64,000 nucleotides of DNA from Streptomyces sp. NBC_01314 (GCF_041435215.1 NZ_CP108394.1:7936001-8000000); one strand, 5' to 3'; counted from the first letter of the stretch, positions 11,066 to 20,169 are shown. Notes: a model not told the origin generated them from the sequence alone. Numbers and translations are program-made.

Positions 11066-11190
11066 CGCTATAAGCGCAAAAGCCGGGGCCGTGTGGGGTG
11101 CGAGGGGTACCCGACTAGACTTCGGGTTCAAAAGTTCGTAAAGCCGCGCGCGGCGCGGGGGAACGCCGTACACACACGATTGGGTAGCCA

Positions 11191-12336
11191 GTGGTTCTGA
11201 AAACCTTCGGCTGGTCGTTCGCGGTCACCGCGCTCGGCTTGGTTGCAGCGGTTCTCTACGGCGGATGGGCGGCGTTCGGTGTCGTCGCGATCCTGTCCGT
11301 CCTGGAGATCTCGCTGTCGTTCGACAACGCGGTGGTCAACGCCGGGATCCTGAAGAAGATGAATGCCTTCTGGCAGAAGATCTTCCTCACCGTCGGCATC
11401 CTGATCGCCGTCTTCGGTATGCGGCTGGTCTTCCCCGTCGTCATCGTCGCCATCAGCGCCAAGGTGACTCCGATAGAGGCCGTCGACCTGGCGCTCACCG
11501 ACAAGGACCAGTACCAGCAGTACGTGACCGACGCCCACCCGTCGATCGCGGCCTTCGGCGGTATGTTCCTGCTGATGATCTTCCTGGACTTCATCTTCGA
11601 GGACCGGGACATCAAGTGGCTGGGCTGGCTGGAGCGTCCGCTGTCCAAGCTCGGCAAGGTCGACATGCTGTCGGCCTGTATCGCGATGATCGTTCTGCTG
11701 GTCACCTCGATGACCTTCGCCACCAACGCCCACCAGCACGGCGGCGTCCATGTCGACAAGGCGCAGACGGTCCTGATCTCCGGACTCGCGGGTCTCATCA
11801 CCTATCTCATCGTGGGTGGTCTCTCCGGCTTCTTCGAGAACAAGCTGGAGGAAGAGGAGGAGCGCGAGCACGAGGAGGAGGAGGCGGCGGAGCGCGCGGG
11901 CAAGCCGCGTTCGGCCGTGGCCCTGGCCGGTAAGGCCGCGTTCTTCATGTTCCTCTACCTGGAGGTCCTGGACGCGTCCTTCTCCTTCGACGGTGTCATC
12001 GGCGCCTTCGCCATCACCAACGACATCGTCCTGATGGCGCTGGGCCTCGGCATCGGCGCGATGTACGTCCGGTCGCTGACCGTGTACCTGGTCCGCCAGG
12101 GCACCCTCGACGACTACGTCTACCTGGAGCACGGCGCGCACTACGCGATCGGCGCGCTCGCGGCGATCCTTCTCGTCACCATCCAGTACGAGATCAACGA
12201 GTTCGTCACCGGCTCCATCGGTGTCATCCTGATCGCCTGGTCCTTCTGGTCCTCCGTGCGCCGCAACAAGGCGCTGGAGGCCGAAGAGGGAGAAGCTGAC
12301 GCCGCCGACAAGGCGGAGGTCTCATCCGGGGTGTGA
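11191..12336 (+). CDS. DUF475 / TerC-like integral membrane protein
   Basis: A 381-aa polytopic membrane protein. The two signature segments LEISLSFDNAVVNA (about 34-47) and LEVLDASFSFDGVIGAF in the second half place acidic residues inside the membrane, as in TerC/DUF475 proteins that are thought to handle divalent metals such as Mn2+. A strongly acidic cytoplasmic loop (EEEEEREHEEEE, near residue 225) separates the two halves, and the tail is also acidic. The start is GTG with only a weak ribosome site. It sits between TerD and TerA-like genes; the inferred role is the membrane partner of the Ter complex. Confidence 0.85.
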   Translation: MVLKTFGWSFAVTALGLVAAVLYGGWAAFGVVAILSVLEISLSFDNAVVNAGILKKMNAFWQKIFLTVGILIAVFGMRLVFPVVIVAISAKVTPIEAVDLALTDKDQYQQYVTDAHPSIAAFGGMFLLMIFLDFIFEDRDIKWLGWLERPLSKLGKVDMLSACIAMIVLLVTSMTFATNAHQHGGVHVDKAQTVLISGLAGLITYLIVGGLSGFFENKLEEEEEREHEEEEAAERAGKPRSAVALAGKAAFFMFLYLEVLDASFSFDGVIGAFAITNDIVLMALGLGIGAMYVRSLTVYLVRQGTLDDYVYLEHGAHYAIGALAAILLVTIQYEINEFVTGSIGVILIAWSFWSSVRRNKALEAEEGEADAADKAEVSSGV

Positions 12337-12363
12337 CCACCCGCGGGGTGAGGGCAGGCTCTG

Positions 12364-12407
12364 AGCGGGGCGGCCGACGAGGACTCGTCCTCGTCGGCCG
12401 CCCCGCT
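12364..12407. terminator. Terminator hairpin with a 21-bp perfect stem
   Basis: Arms 12364-12384 and 12387-12407 are exact reverse complements around a TC loop, 27 bp after the DUF475 stop. Confidence 0.85.
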
Positions 12408-12445
12408 GGTGGTTGACGTGACGACACGGCAGTTGTGGGGCGGGC

Positions 12446-13186
12446 ATGGGTTTCCTGGACAACCTCTGGCGCGGGCGGGCCTCGGAGTTCGACGCGGGCA
12501 ACGCGGCGACCAACGCGATCGAACTGACCAAGCGGCACCAGAGGGTGTCCCTCTCCAAACAGAACGCCGCGGCGGGCCATCTGCGCGTCAACCTGTCCTG
12601 GCGGATGCGGACGTCCGACATCGGCGGGCCGAAGCGGCAGAGCGTGCTGCGGCACCCCTTCAAGGCGCTCAGGCCGGAGGAGGTGCAGGCGCACAGCCAG
12701 AGCATGGTGAACGTCGACCTCGACCTCGGCTGTCTGTACGAGCTGGCCGACGGGACGAAGGGGGTCGTGCAGCCGCTGGGCGGCTTCCTCGGGGACATCA
12801 ACGACCCGCCGTACATGCGGCTCAGCGGGGACGACCGGTTCGGGTCGGGATCCGGCGAGACGATGTACATCAACCTGGACCACCGGGACGCCTTCAAGCG
12901 GATGCTGGTGTTCGTCTACATCTACGACCAGACGCCGGCGTTCGACCGGACGCACGCGGTCGTGACGCTCTATCCCAGCAACGGCCCGCGGATCGAGATA
13001 GGCCTGGACGAGAGACATCCCCAGGCCCGGTCGTGTGCGGTGGTGATGATCGAGAACATCAAGGGGGAGATCACCGTGCGCCGGGAGGTGAAGTTCGTGT
13101 ACGGCTTCCAGGCGGAACTCGACCGGTTGTACGGGTGGGGGCTGCAGTGGGGGCGGGGCTACAAGACGAAGGCCGAGCGTTCCTAG
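12446..13186 (+). CDS. TerA-like tellurium-resistance protein
   Basis: A 246-aa soluble protein that matches the C-terminal domain of TerA: MVNVDLDLGCLYELADGTKG, then QPLGGFLGDINDPPYMRLSGDDR, MLVFVYIYDQTPAFD, a VVTLYP strand and C-terminal YGWGLQWGRGYK. These are Ca2+-binding beta folds related to TerD. It lacks the extra N-terminal domain of long TerA proteins. The start is ATG 12446. It converges with a third TerD-type gene and is part of the Ter island. Confidence 0.8.
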   Translation: MGFLDNLWRGRASEFDAGNAATNAIELTKRHQRVSLSKQNAAAGHLRVNLSWRMRTSDIGGPKRQSVLRHPFKALRPEEVQAHSQSMVNVDLDLGCLYELADGTKGVVQPLGGFLGDINDPPYMRLSGDDRFGSGSGETMYINLDHRDAFKRMLVFVYIYDQTPAFDRTHAVVTLYPSNGPRIEIGLDERHPQARSCAVVMIENIKGEITVRREVKFVYGFQAELDRLYGWGLQWGRGYKTKAERS

Positions 13187-13223
13187 CGCCGTTCCTGACA
13201 GCCCCGCGCCCTCTACCGGGCGC

Positions 13224-14054
13224 TCAGCGGCCGATGAACTGCGGCCCCTGAGGCGGCAGGCGGAAGTTCGGGTCCAGGGCCGCCGCCGTGGGCTGGGGGT
13301 AGCCGTACGCCGGGCCGTTGGCGGTGGCGGGGGTCGGCTGGGGATGCGGATAGCCGTAGGAGGGCTGGGCGGGCTGCTGTGTGGGGGCCGCCGGCGGGTA
13401 GCCGTACGCGGGCTGGGACGGGACGCCGACCGGGGCCTGCTCGGGGGGCAGCGGGGCCGAGATCTCCGGGACCGGGGCCGGGGTCTGGGTCGTGGCGGTC
13501 TGGTCGGCGGTCGACTCGTCGACAGAGATGCCGAAGTCCGTGGCGAGGCCCTCGAGGCCGTTGGTGTAGCCCTCACCCAGGGCACGGAACTTCCAGCCGC
13601 CGCCGCGGCGGTACAGCTCACCGCAGATGAGGGCGGTCTCCTCACCCGTCTCGGGCTTGACGTCGAAGTACGCCAGCGGCTCGGCGTCGGTGACCGTGGC
13701 GTCGTACAGCAGGATGCGCAGGGACGGAACGCGGTCGAAGGAGACGTCCCCGGCGGAGGCCACGAGGAGAATCTGGCTGACAGCGGACTCGACACCCGCC
13801 AGATCGGTCTGGATCGTGTCGGTGAGGCCTTCGGCCACGCGCTTCTGGCCGAGCCGCCACACCTTGCCCGAGGGGTGGCGCGGCTGGTTGTAGAAGACGA
13901 AGTCCTCGTCGGACCGTACGCGGCCGTCGGGACCGAGGAGCAGCGCCGAGGCGTCGACCACCGGGGCGCCCTGCCCGGGCGCCCAGCGCAGCACGGCGCG
14001 GACCGCCGTGGCTTCGATCGGGACGTTCGACCCCTTCAGCATCGCGTGCGTCAT
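13224..14054 (-). CDS. TerD-domain protein with a Tyr/Pro-rich tail
   Basis: A 276-aa protein with a TerD domain at about residues 1-175 ([42 protein letters not shown]-type loop, [17 protein letters not shown]). The usual ENR turn is replaced by [10 protein letters not shown] and the HTGDN calcium loop is reduced, so Ca2+ binding may be altered. The remaining 100 residues are Pro/Gln/Ala-rich with three YGYP motifs ([20 protein letters not shown]), a likely disordered tail. The start is ATG with weak upstream purines. It is divergent from the CitE-like gene. Confidence 0.85.
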   Translation of the reverse strand: MTHAMLKGSNVPIEATAVRAVLRWAPGQGAPVVDASALLLGPDGRVRSDEDFVFYNQPRHPSGKVWRLGQKRVAEGLTDTIQTDLAGVESAVSQILLVASAGDVSFDRVPSLRILLYDATVTDAEPLAYFDVKPETGEETALICGELYRRGGGWKFRALGEGYTNGLEGLATDFGISVDESTADQTATTQTPAPVPEISAPLPPEQAPVGVPSQPAYGYPPAAPTQQPAQPSYGYPHPQPTPATANGPAYGYPQPTAAALDPNFRLPPQGPQFIGR

Positions 14055-14244
14055 GCGGTCATCCTGCCCTCTCGGTCCTGATCACGACAACGCGGGGGCG
14101 GCGAACCGTCGGTGAAACAGTCCAGCGCCCGTCATGGCCGGGTTACCAGAACTTCACGCCCGGTGGGAACTGATGTCACACATTTGTACGTACTATTACC
14201 GGCCACCATCGGGACCGGCCGCCTAGCAACCACGGGGGAATTAC

Positions 14245-15411
14245 GTGCGTCATTTCGGGCATATCGCCCCTGCGGAGCGTCAGCGTCTCTTCCACCGGGA
14301 GCCAGGGGTCTTCGACGCCGACTCCCCGCCCCGCGTGCTCGCCGCCGCGCTGGGCGCCACGCTCTACAGCCCGGCGACCCGGGAGCGGCTGGCCGACGAC
14401 ATCGTCAAGCAGGCCGGGCGTGGTGTGGTCTCCATGGTGCTGTGCCTGGAGGACTCCATCGACGACGCGGAGGTCGTGGGCGCCGAGGAGAACCTCGTCC
14501 GGCAGTTCGCCGACCTCGCCGGGCGGCCGGACGCCGAGCTTCCGCTGCTGTTCATCAGAGTCCGCTTCCCCGAGCAGATACCCGACCTCGTACGCCGATT
14601 CGGCCCGGCCGTACGATTGCTGTCGGGGTTCGTGTTCCCGAAGTTCACCGAGGAGCGGGGTGTCGCGTTCCTGGAGGCGCTCACCGCGGCCGAGTCCGCG
14701 AGCGGGCGGCGGCTGTTCGGTATGCCGGTGCTCGAATCGCCGGAGCTGATGTACAGGGAGACGCGCGTAGAGGCGCTCCAGGGCATCGCCCACACCGTCG
14801 ACAAGTACCGCGACCGCGTCCTCGCGCTGCGCCTCGGCGTGACCGACTTCTGCTCCTCCTACGGCCTGCGTCGACCGCCGGACATGACCGCGTACGACGT
14901 CCAGATCGTCGCCTCCGTGATCGCGGACGTGGTGAACGTGCTGGGACGTGCCGACGGCACCGGGTTCACGGTGACCGGGCCGGTGTGGGAGTACTTCCGG
15001 GTCCAGGAGCGCATGTTCAAGCCGCAGCTGCGCACGAGTCCCTTCCTGGCGAACCGGGCCGGACAGTTGCGCGAGTCGCTCATCGAGCACGCGCTGGACG
15101 GTCTGCTGCGCGAGATCTCCCTCGACCAGGCCAACGGGCTGCTCGGCAAGACCTGCATCCATCCCTCGCACGTCCTGCCCGTGCACGCGCTGTCCGTGGT
15201 CAGCCACGAGGAGTTCAGCGACGCCCAGGACATCGTGCGGCCCGACCGCAACGGGGGCGGCGTACTGCGTTCCGCCTCCCGCAACAAGATGAACGAGGTC
15301 AAACCGCACCGCGCCTGGGCGGAAAGGGTTCTGCAGCGTGCCGAGGTGTTCGGGGTCGCCAACGAGGACATCGGGTTCGTGGACCTGCTGGCCGCGGGGC
15401 TGCCCGACTGA
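14245..15411 (+). CDS. CitE/HpcH-like aldolase-lyase of the Ter module
   Basis: A 388-aa TIM-barrel enzyme of the HpcH/HpaI aldolase-citrate lyase superfamily. Recognisable segments are VSMVLCLEDSIDDAEV (metal-binding acidic residues), FVFPKF, GMPVLESPELMYR and LGVTDFCSSYGL. In Ter clusters this enzyme is a standard partner of the phosphoribosyltransferases and HAD phosphatase next door and is proposed to help assemble a nucleoside-like small molecule. The start is GTG with GGGGGAA upstream. TACTAT at 14191-14196 is a candidate -10 element. Confidence 0.88.
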   Translation: MRHFGHIAPAERQRLFHREPGVFDADSPPRVLAAALGATLYSPATRERLADDIVKQAGRGVVSMVLCLEDSIDDAEVVGAEENLVRQFADLAGRPDAELPLLFIRVRFPEQIPDLVRRFGPAVRLLSGFVFPKFTEERGVAFLEALTAAESASGRRLFGMPVLESPELMYRETRVEALQGIAHTVDKYRDRVLALRLGVTDFCSSYGLRRPPDMTAYDVQIVASVIADVVNVLGRADGTGFTVTGPVWEYFRVQERMFKPQLRTSPFLANRAGQLRESLIEHALDGLLREISLDQANGLLGKTCIHPSHVLPVHALSVVSHEEFSDAQDIVRPDRNGGGVLRSASRNKMNEVKPHRAWAERVLQRAEVFGVANEDIGFVDLLAAGLPD

Positions 15412-15465
15412 ACCTCCCGCCTTCCGACAGCCGTCCGCATTCACGTCGTACCGACTAAGGAATCG

Positions 15466-18210
15466 ATGATCAACGCAGCGAACGACCCGACCGGCAGGTC
15501 CGGCGTGTCCGGCGCACCCGACCCCTCCGACGCCTCCGACCCGGTCTGGTCCGGGACCTGGGTCGGCGAACGGCTCGGGGTCGAACTGGTCGGGGACGCG
15601 GAGCTGAGCGGGCTGCTGGGGCTCGCGCTGCGGCGCAATCCCAAGCGGGCCCATCTGCTGGTGTCGAACGTCCTCGGCAAGCACGTGCCGCAGTCGCCGG
15701 CCGTCGTGCACGGGCACGGGTTCGCGCTGGGCCGCCGGGTGCGGGAGCTGCTGGGGGCGGCCGGGGCGCGGACCGCGGTCGTCCTCGGGTACGCCGAGAC
15801 GGCCACCGGGCTCGGACACTCGGTCGCGGACGGCGTGGGCGAGGCGCCCTACCTCCACTCCACCCGGCGCCCGGTCGAGGGCGTCCACCAGGCGGGCGGC
15901 TTCGAGGAGTCCCACTCCCACGCGACGTCGCATCTGCTGCTGCCGGAGGACCCCAGGCTGCTCGCGGGGCGGGGGCCGCTGGTCCTCGTCGACGACGAGT
16001 TCTCCACCGGGAACACGGTCCTCAACACCATCCGCGCGCTGCACGAGCGGTATCCGCGCAGGCGGTACGTCGTCGTGGCGCTGGTCGACATGCGGTCGGC
16101 CGCCGACCAGGGACGGCTGGCCGAGTTCGCCCGGGAGATCGGGGCGCGGGTGGATCTGGTGGCCGCGGCGAAGGGGACCGTGCGGCTGCCGGAGGGTGTG
16201 CTGGAGAAGGGGCAGGCGCTCGTCGCGGAGTACGAGGCCGTTTCCACGGCGCCGGCCGGGAAGGGCGGGACTTCGCAGGTCACCCCCGTCGATCTGGGAT
16301 GGCCGGCCGGGGTGCCCGACGGGGGGCGGCACGGCTTCACCCCCGCGCATCGCGCGCGGCTGGAGAGCGCGCTGCCCGCCATGGCCGCGCGACTCGCGGA
16401 GGCGCTGCCGCCGGGGGCCCGCCGTGTGCTCGTACTCGGCTTCGAGGAGCTGATGTACGCGCCGCTGGCGCTCGCGCGGGAGCTGGAGAAGATGGCGGCC
16501 GGGCTGGAGATACGGTTCTCCACCACCACGCGCTCACCCGTCCTCGCCGTCGACGACCCCGGCTACGCGATACGCAGCCGCATCGTCTTCCCCGCGCACG
16601 ACGACCCCGCGGACGGGCCGGGGGAGCGGTACGCGTACAACGTGGCCGGCGGTGGCTTCGACGCGGTGGTCGCGGTCGTCGACTCGGTCGCGGACACGGC
16701 CGCGCTGCACGCCGCGGACGGCCTGCTGGCGACCCTCGCCGCGCACACACCGGACGTGCTGCTCGCCGTGGTGCCGTCGTACGTCCCGCCGACCGGGCAC
16801 CGCCGGGCCGCGGCGTCCGGGCCCCGCGCCGCCGCGGCGGCATCAGGGAGCCGCCGGTTCGAGGCGACCGAGGCGAAGGAGGCGAGCGGACTCGCCCCGG
16901 CCACCACGGCCGAAGCGCGCGAACTCTCGCCCAGTGGGGCGAACGCCCCGGTCACTCCGGCCTCCGCCGGGCCACCGAGGCCGGTCACCCGCACCACCGA
17001 CCCCCACGCGCAGACACCCCCCACCTCTCTTGTCACCGAAAGGCCCCCCATGCTCCCCGACCCCCTGCGCGGTCCCGACTTCTCCTCCTACGCGCCCGAC
17101 GAGGTGGGGTGGCTGCTGAGGGACCTCTCGGAGGTGACGTTGGAGGCGCCGACCGAGGAGCGGGAGGAGGCCATCCAGAGTGGGGGCGCGCACTACGCGG
17201 AGTCCCTGCCGGTCGAGTACCAGCCGACCGAGCAGTACCAGGCCCTCTTCCACAGTGCTCTCGAAGCCTCCGCCGAGCGGATCGCGCTGGCCGTGGGGGT
17301 GGTGACCGAGACCGTGCTGGCCGAGCGGTCGGCACGGCGGCCCGTCCTCGTGTCGTTGGCGCGGGCCGGGACACCCGTGGGTGTGCTGATGCGCCGGTGG
17401 GCGCGGTACCGGCACGGGGTCGAGGTGCCGCACTACGCCGTGTCGATCGTGCGGGGGCGCGGTATCGACGCCAACGCGCTGCGGTGGCTGGCGGCCCATC
17501 ACGACCCCGCCGACGTCGTGTTCGTCGACGGCTGGACCGGCAAGGGCGCGATCACCCGTGAACTCGCCGCCGCCATCGAGGAGTTCGAGGTGTCCGACGG
17601 GATCACGGGGTTCGACCCGGAGATCGCCGTGCTCGCCGACCCGGGGTCGTGCGTGCGGACGTACGGGACGCGGGAGGACTTCCTCATCCCGTCCGCCTGC
17701 CTCAACTCGACCGTCTCCGGGCTGATATCGCGGACCGTCCTGCGCTCGGATCTCGTCGGGCCCGACGACTTCCACGGGGCCAAGTTCTACCGGGAGCTGG
17801 CCGGGGTCGACGTGTCGGTGGGCTTCCTGGACGCCATAGCCGCGCGCTTCGCGGAGGTCGTGGATGCCGTGGACGCCCGTACGAAGGAACTGCTCGCCGC
17901 CGATCGCACGCCCACCTGGGAGGGCTGGGCGGCCGTCGAGCGGATCAGTGAGGAGTACGGGATCCACGACGTGAACCTGGTCAAGCCCGGTGTCGGGGAG
18001 ACCACTCGAGTGCTGTTGCGCCGGGTACCGTGGAAGATCCTCGCGCGGGCCGGGGCGGGCGCGGATCTCGACCACGTACGTCTGCTCGCCGAACAGAGAG
18101 GGGTACCGGTGGAAGAGGTGGCCGAACTGCCGTACACATGTGTGGGGCTGATCCACCCGCAGTACACGCGGGGCGCGACCGGCGCCGACGGCAAGGCGGT
18201 GGCGGTCTGA
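15466..18210 (+). CDS. Fused PRTase-TRSP / StiP-PELOTA protein of the Ter module
   Basis: One uninterrupted 914-aa reading frame. Part 1 (about 20-230) is a phosphoribosyltransferase with the PRPP loop VLVDDEFSTGNT near 173-184. The TRSP domain follows (about 280-450) and contains the eponymous TRSP residues in STTTRSPVLAVDD. A low-complexity Ala/Pro linker spans about 450-525. Part 2 begins near residue 529 (MLPDPLRGPDFSSYAP) with the StiP-type PRTase-like domain, motif FVDGWTGKGAITREL near 684, and ends in a PELOTA RNA-binding domain (RRVPWKILARAG to YTCVGLIHP, about 850-900). In related clusters these are usually two proteins. An internal ATG at 17050 with GAAAGG upstream could give part 2 separately. 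The start is ATG with AAGGA. It overlaps the HAD gene (TGATG). Confidence 0.85.
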   Translation: MINAANDPTGRSGVSGAPDPSDASDPVWSGTWVGERLGVELVGDAELSGLLGLALRRNPKRAHLLVSNVLGKHVPQSPAVVHGHGFALGRRVRELLGAAGARTAVVLGYAETATGLGHSVADGVGEAPYLHSTRRPVEGVHQAGGFEESHSHATSHLLLPEDPRLLAGRGPLVLVDDEFSTGNTVLNTIRALHERYPRRRYVVVALVDMRSAADQGRLAEFAREIGARVDLVAAAKGTVRLPEGVLEKGQALVAEYEAVSTAPAGKGGTSQVTPVDLGWPAGVPDGGRHGFTPAHRARLESALPAMAARLAEALPPGARRVLVLGFEELMYAPLALARELEKMAAGLEIRFSTTTRSPVLAVDDPGYAIRSRIVFPAHDDPADGPGERYAYNVAGGGFDAVVAVVDSVADTAALHAADGLLATLAAHTPDVLLAVVPSYVPPTGHRRAAASGPRAAAAASGSRRFEATEAKEASGLAPATTAEARELSPSGANAPVTPASAGPPRPVTRTTDPHAQTPPTSLVTERPPMLPDPLRGPDFSSYAPDEVGWLLRDLSEVTLEAPTEEREEAIQSGGAHYAESLPVEYQPTEQYQALFHSALEASAERIALAVGVVTETVLAERSARRPVLVSLARAGTPVGVLMRRWARYRHGVEVPHYAVSIVRGRGIDANALRWLAAHHDPADVVFVDGWTGKGAITRELAAAIEEFEVSDGITGFDPEIAVLADPGSCVRTYGTREDFLIPSACLNSTVSGLISRTVLRSDLVGPDDFHGAKFYRELAGVDVSVGFLDAIAARFAEVVDAVDARTKELLAADRTPTWEGWAAVERISEEYGIHDVNLVKPGVGETTRVLLRRVPWKILARAGAGADLDHVRLLAEQRGVPVEEVAELPYTCVGLIHPQYTRGATGADGKAVAV

Positions 18211-19028
18211 TGCCGGGTCCCAGGGTTCTTGTCGCGAGCGATCTCGACCGTACGCTCATCTACTCGGCCGCCGCGCTCGCGCTGACCATGCCGGACGCGC
18301 GGGCGCCCCGGCTGCTCACCGTCGAGGTGCACGAGAGCAGGCCGCTGTCGTACATGACGGAGACGGCCGCGCGGTTGCTCGCCGAGCTGGGGGACGCGGC
18401 GGTGTTCGTGCCGACGACGACCCGGACGCGCAAGCAGTACCAGCGGATCAGTCTGCCGGGGCCGGAGCCGAAGTACGCGATCTGCGCCAACGGCGGGCAT
18501 CTGCTGGTGGACGGTGTCACGGATGTCGCCTGGCACGAGCGGGTCACCGCCCGGCTCGCGGACGAGTGCGCGCCGCTCGCCGAGGTGCGGGACCATCTGG
18601 AGGCCACGGCGGACCCGGCGTGGGTGCGCAAGCACCGGATCGCGGAGGATCTGTTCGTCTATCTCGTCGTCGAGCGCGAGCTGCTTCCCGAGGAGTGGGT
18701 GAAGTGTCTCGGGGTGTGGGCCGAGGAGCGGGGCTGGACCGTGTCCCTGCAGGGGCGCAAGATCTACGCCGTTCCGAAGCCGCTCACGAAGTCGGCGGCG
18801 ATGCGGGAGGTCGCGCGGCGGACCGGGGTGGAGTTGACGTTGGCCGCGGGGGACTCCCTGCTCGACGCGGATCTGCTGCTCGCCGCGGACCGGGCCTGGC
18901 GGCCCGGGCACGGGGAGCTGGCGGACGAGGGGTTCGTGGGGCCCGCGGTCAGTGCCCTTCCTGAGCGGGGTGTGCTGGCGGGGGAGCGGATTCTGCGGGA
19001 GTTCCTGCGGGCCTCGCGGGAGCGTTGA
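18210..19028 (+). CDS. HAD-superfamily phosphatase of the Ter module
   Basis: A 272-aa HAD hydrolase with nucleophile motif VASDLDRTLIYS (residues 8-19), Thr in TTTRTRKQY (motif II region) and the C-terminal acidic motif AAGDSLLDADLLLAAD. The cap is of the C2 type (sucrose-phosphate phosphatase-like). Its ATG overlaps the stop of the upstream fusion gene, so the two are translationally coupled. In the Ter module it is expected to dephosphorylate the sugar-phosphate product made by the PRTases. Confidence 0.87.
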   Translation: MPGPRVLVASDLDRTLIYSAAALALTMPDARAPRLLTVEVHESRPLSYMTETAARLLAELGDAAVFVPTTTRTRKQYQRISLPGPEPKYAICANGGHLLVDGVTDVAWHERVTARLADECAPLAEVRDHLEATADPAWVRKHRIAEDLFVYLVVERELLPEEWVKCLGVWAEERGWTVSLQGRKIYAVPKPLTKSAAMREVARRTGVELTLAAGDSLLDADLLLAADRAWRPGHGELADEGFVGPAVSALPERGVLAGERILREFLRASRER

Positions 19029-19791
19029 CCCGGGGGCGGGGTGACTGTGCCGGTCGGAGGGTGCGGGTGCGGTGCGTTTCGGGCTGCGGGTTCGTCGTGG
19101 CTTGTCGCGCCCGCGCGGCGGAGCCGCATGTGTCAGAGCCCCGCGCCCCTTGACGGTGGCTGCTGCGGTCCCTTTTCAGGAAGCGGACCAGTGTGAATGC
19201 CAGAACCGCCAGGGCTGCTCCTACTAGGACGATCTTCGAGTACGTCGAGGCGATCGCCGTCACCTCCGTCCAGTTGGCTCCCAGGAAGTAGCCGGCCAGG
19301 ACGAAGGCCGTGTTCCACAGGGCGCTGCCCAGGGTGGTGAGCAGGGTGAAGACGGGCAGAGGCATGCGTTCCACGCCGGCCGGTACGGAGATCAGGCTGC
19401 GGAAGACGGGGATCATGCGGCCGAAGAAGATCGCCTTGGTGCCGTGCCTGAGGAACCAGGCCTCCGTCCTCTCGATGTCCGAGACCTTGACCAGGGGCAG
19501 CCTGGCGGCGATGGCGACCGTGCGGTCGCGGCCGAGGACGGCGCCGACGCCGTAGAGGGCGAGGGCGCCGACCACGGAGCCCGCGGTGGTCCACAGCAGC
19601 GCGGCCAGGAGGCTCATCTGCCCGGTGCTCGCGGCGAAACCGGCGAGGGGCAGGACGACCTCGCTGGGTATCGGCGGGAAGAGGTTCTCCAGCGCGACGG
19701 CGAGGCCCGCGCCCGGCGCGCCCAGCAGATCCATCAGACCGATGATCCACAGAGGCGCGCCGCTCATCGACTCCGCTTGCATGGCTGTCAT
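18949..19791 (-). CDS. DedA-family membrane protein with a repeat-derived tail
   Basis: A 280-aa member of the DedA/SNARE-associated family, implicated in lipid flipping. Typical elements are LENLFPPIPSEVVLPLAGF near the N-terminus and FFGRMIPVFRSLISVPAG. The membrane domain ends near residue 205 (LAFTLVRFLKRD); the last 75 residues are Arg/Pro/Ala-rich and are encoded across a dispersed GC-rich repeat, then run 80 bp into the 3' end of the convergent HAD gene. The start is ATG 19791; internal Mets at residues 4 and 9 are alternatives. No terminator separates the convergent pair. Confidence 0.85.
   Translation of the reverse strand: MTAMQAESMSGAPLWIIGLMDLLGAPGAGLAVALENLFPPIPSEVVLPLAGFAASTGQMSLLAALLWTTAGSVVGALALYGVGAVLGRDRTVAIAARLPLVKVSDIERTEAWFLRHGTKAIFFGRMIPVFRSLISVPAGVERMPLPVFTLLTTLGSALWNTAFVLAGYFLGANWTEVTAIASTYSKIVLVGAALAVLAFTLVRFLKRDRSSHRQGARGSDTCGSAARARQATTNPQPETHRTRTLRPAQSPRPRVNAPARPAGTPAESAPPPAHPAQEGH
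19070..19154. repeat. Copy of a dispersed GC-rich streptomycete repeat
   Basis: On the minus strand it begins CAAGGGGCGCGGGGCTCTGA and continues through GCGACAAGCCACGACGAACC. I recognise this as a very common sequence type at gene ends in Streptomyces chromosomes. Here it lies inside the 3' coding part of the DedA gene. Confidence 0.6.
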
Positions 19792-19950
19792 GCGGGCACG
19801 CTAGGTGAGCCAAGCTGAAGAGAGCCTGAGGGAACCCTGAGGGGACGGTGAACGCCCGGGGTCAGGGTGAGAGACCGCTCAAAGTTTGTGGCCCGGCCGG
19901 GGGACCGGTGAACGTTCCCGGGCCGGTGGCCGTTGATCGAAGTGTGTTGA

Positions 19951-20169
19951 TCAACCGCAGCAGCCGCCGCCGCAGCATCCGCCACCACCGCCCGCCCGGG
20001 GCGCGGGTGCCGACGCGGCGGCCGAGCCCCCGACGGCGACCGTCGACAGAAGTTTGACCGTGTCGGAGTGGCCGCCGGGGCAGTCCGCGGGGGCGGACGA
20101 CTCGGCCATCGGGCGGCTCAGTTCGAAGGTGTCGCCGCAGGTCCGGCAGCGGTACTCGTAGCGAGGCAT
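19951..20169 (-). CDS. FmdB-type zinc-ribbon protein
   Basis: A 72-aa protein starting MPRYEYRCRTCGDTFELSRP, the FmdB/CxxC zinc-ribbon signature, with the second metal pair in CPGGH. The C-terminal third is Gly/Ala with two CC pairs (GGGGGCCGGGCCG), so extra metal ligands are possible. FmdB proteins are putative regulators or metal-binding proteins with no settled function. The start is ATG 20169. Confidence 0.85.
   Translation of the reverse strand: MPRYEYRCRTCGDTFELSRPMAESSAPADCPGGHSDTVKLLSTVAVGGSAAASAPAPRAGGGGGCCGGGCCG

Noticed and set aside
14176..16350. A 724-aa minus-strand frame across the CitE and PRTase genes
   Set aside because: The opposite strand encodes recognisable enzymes with catalytic motifs; the minus frame has none.
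9746..18210. Reading the Ter island as a transferable tellurite-resistance plasmid segment
   Set aside because: Base composition and gene style match the surroundings and the cluster is flanked by core metabolic genes, so it appears chromosomal and native.
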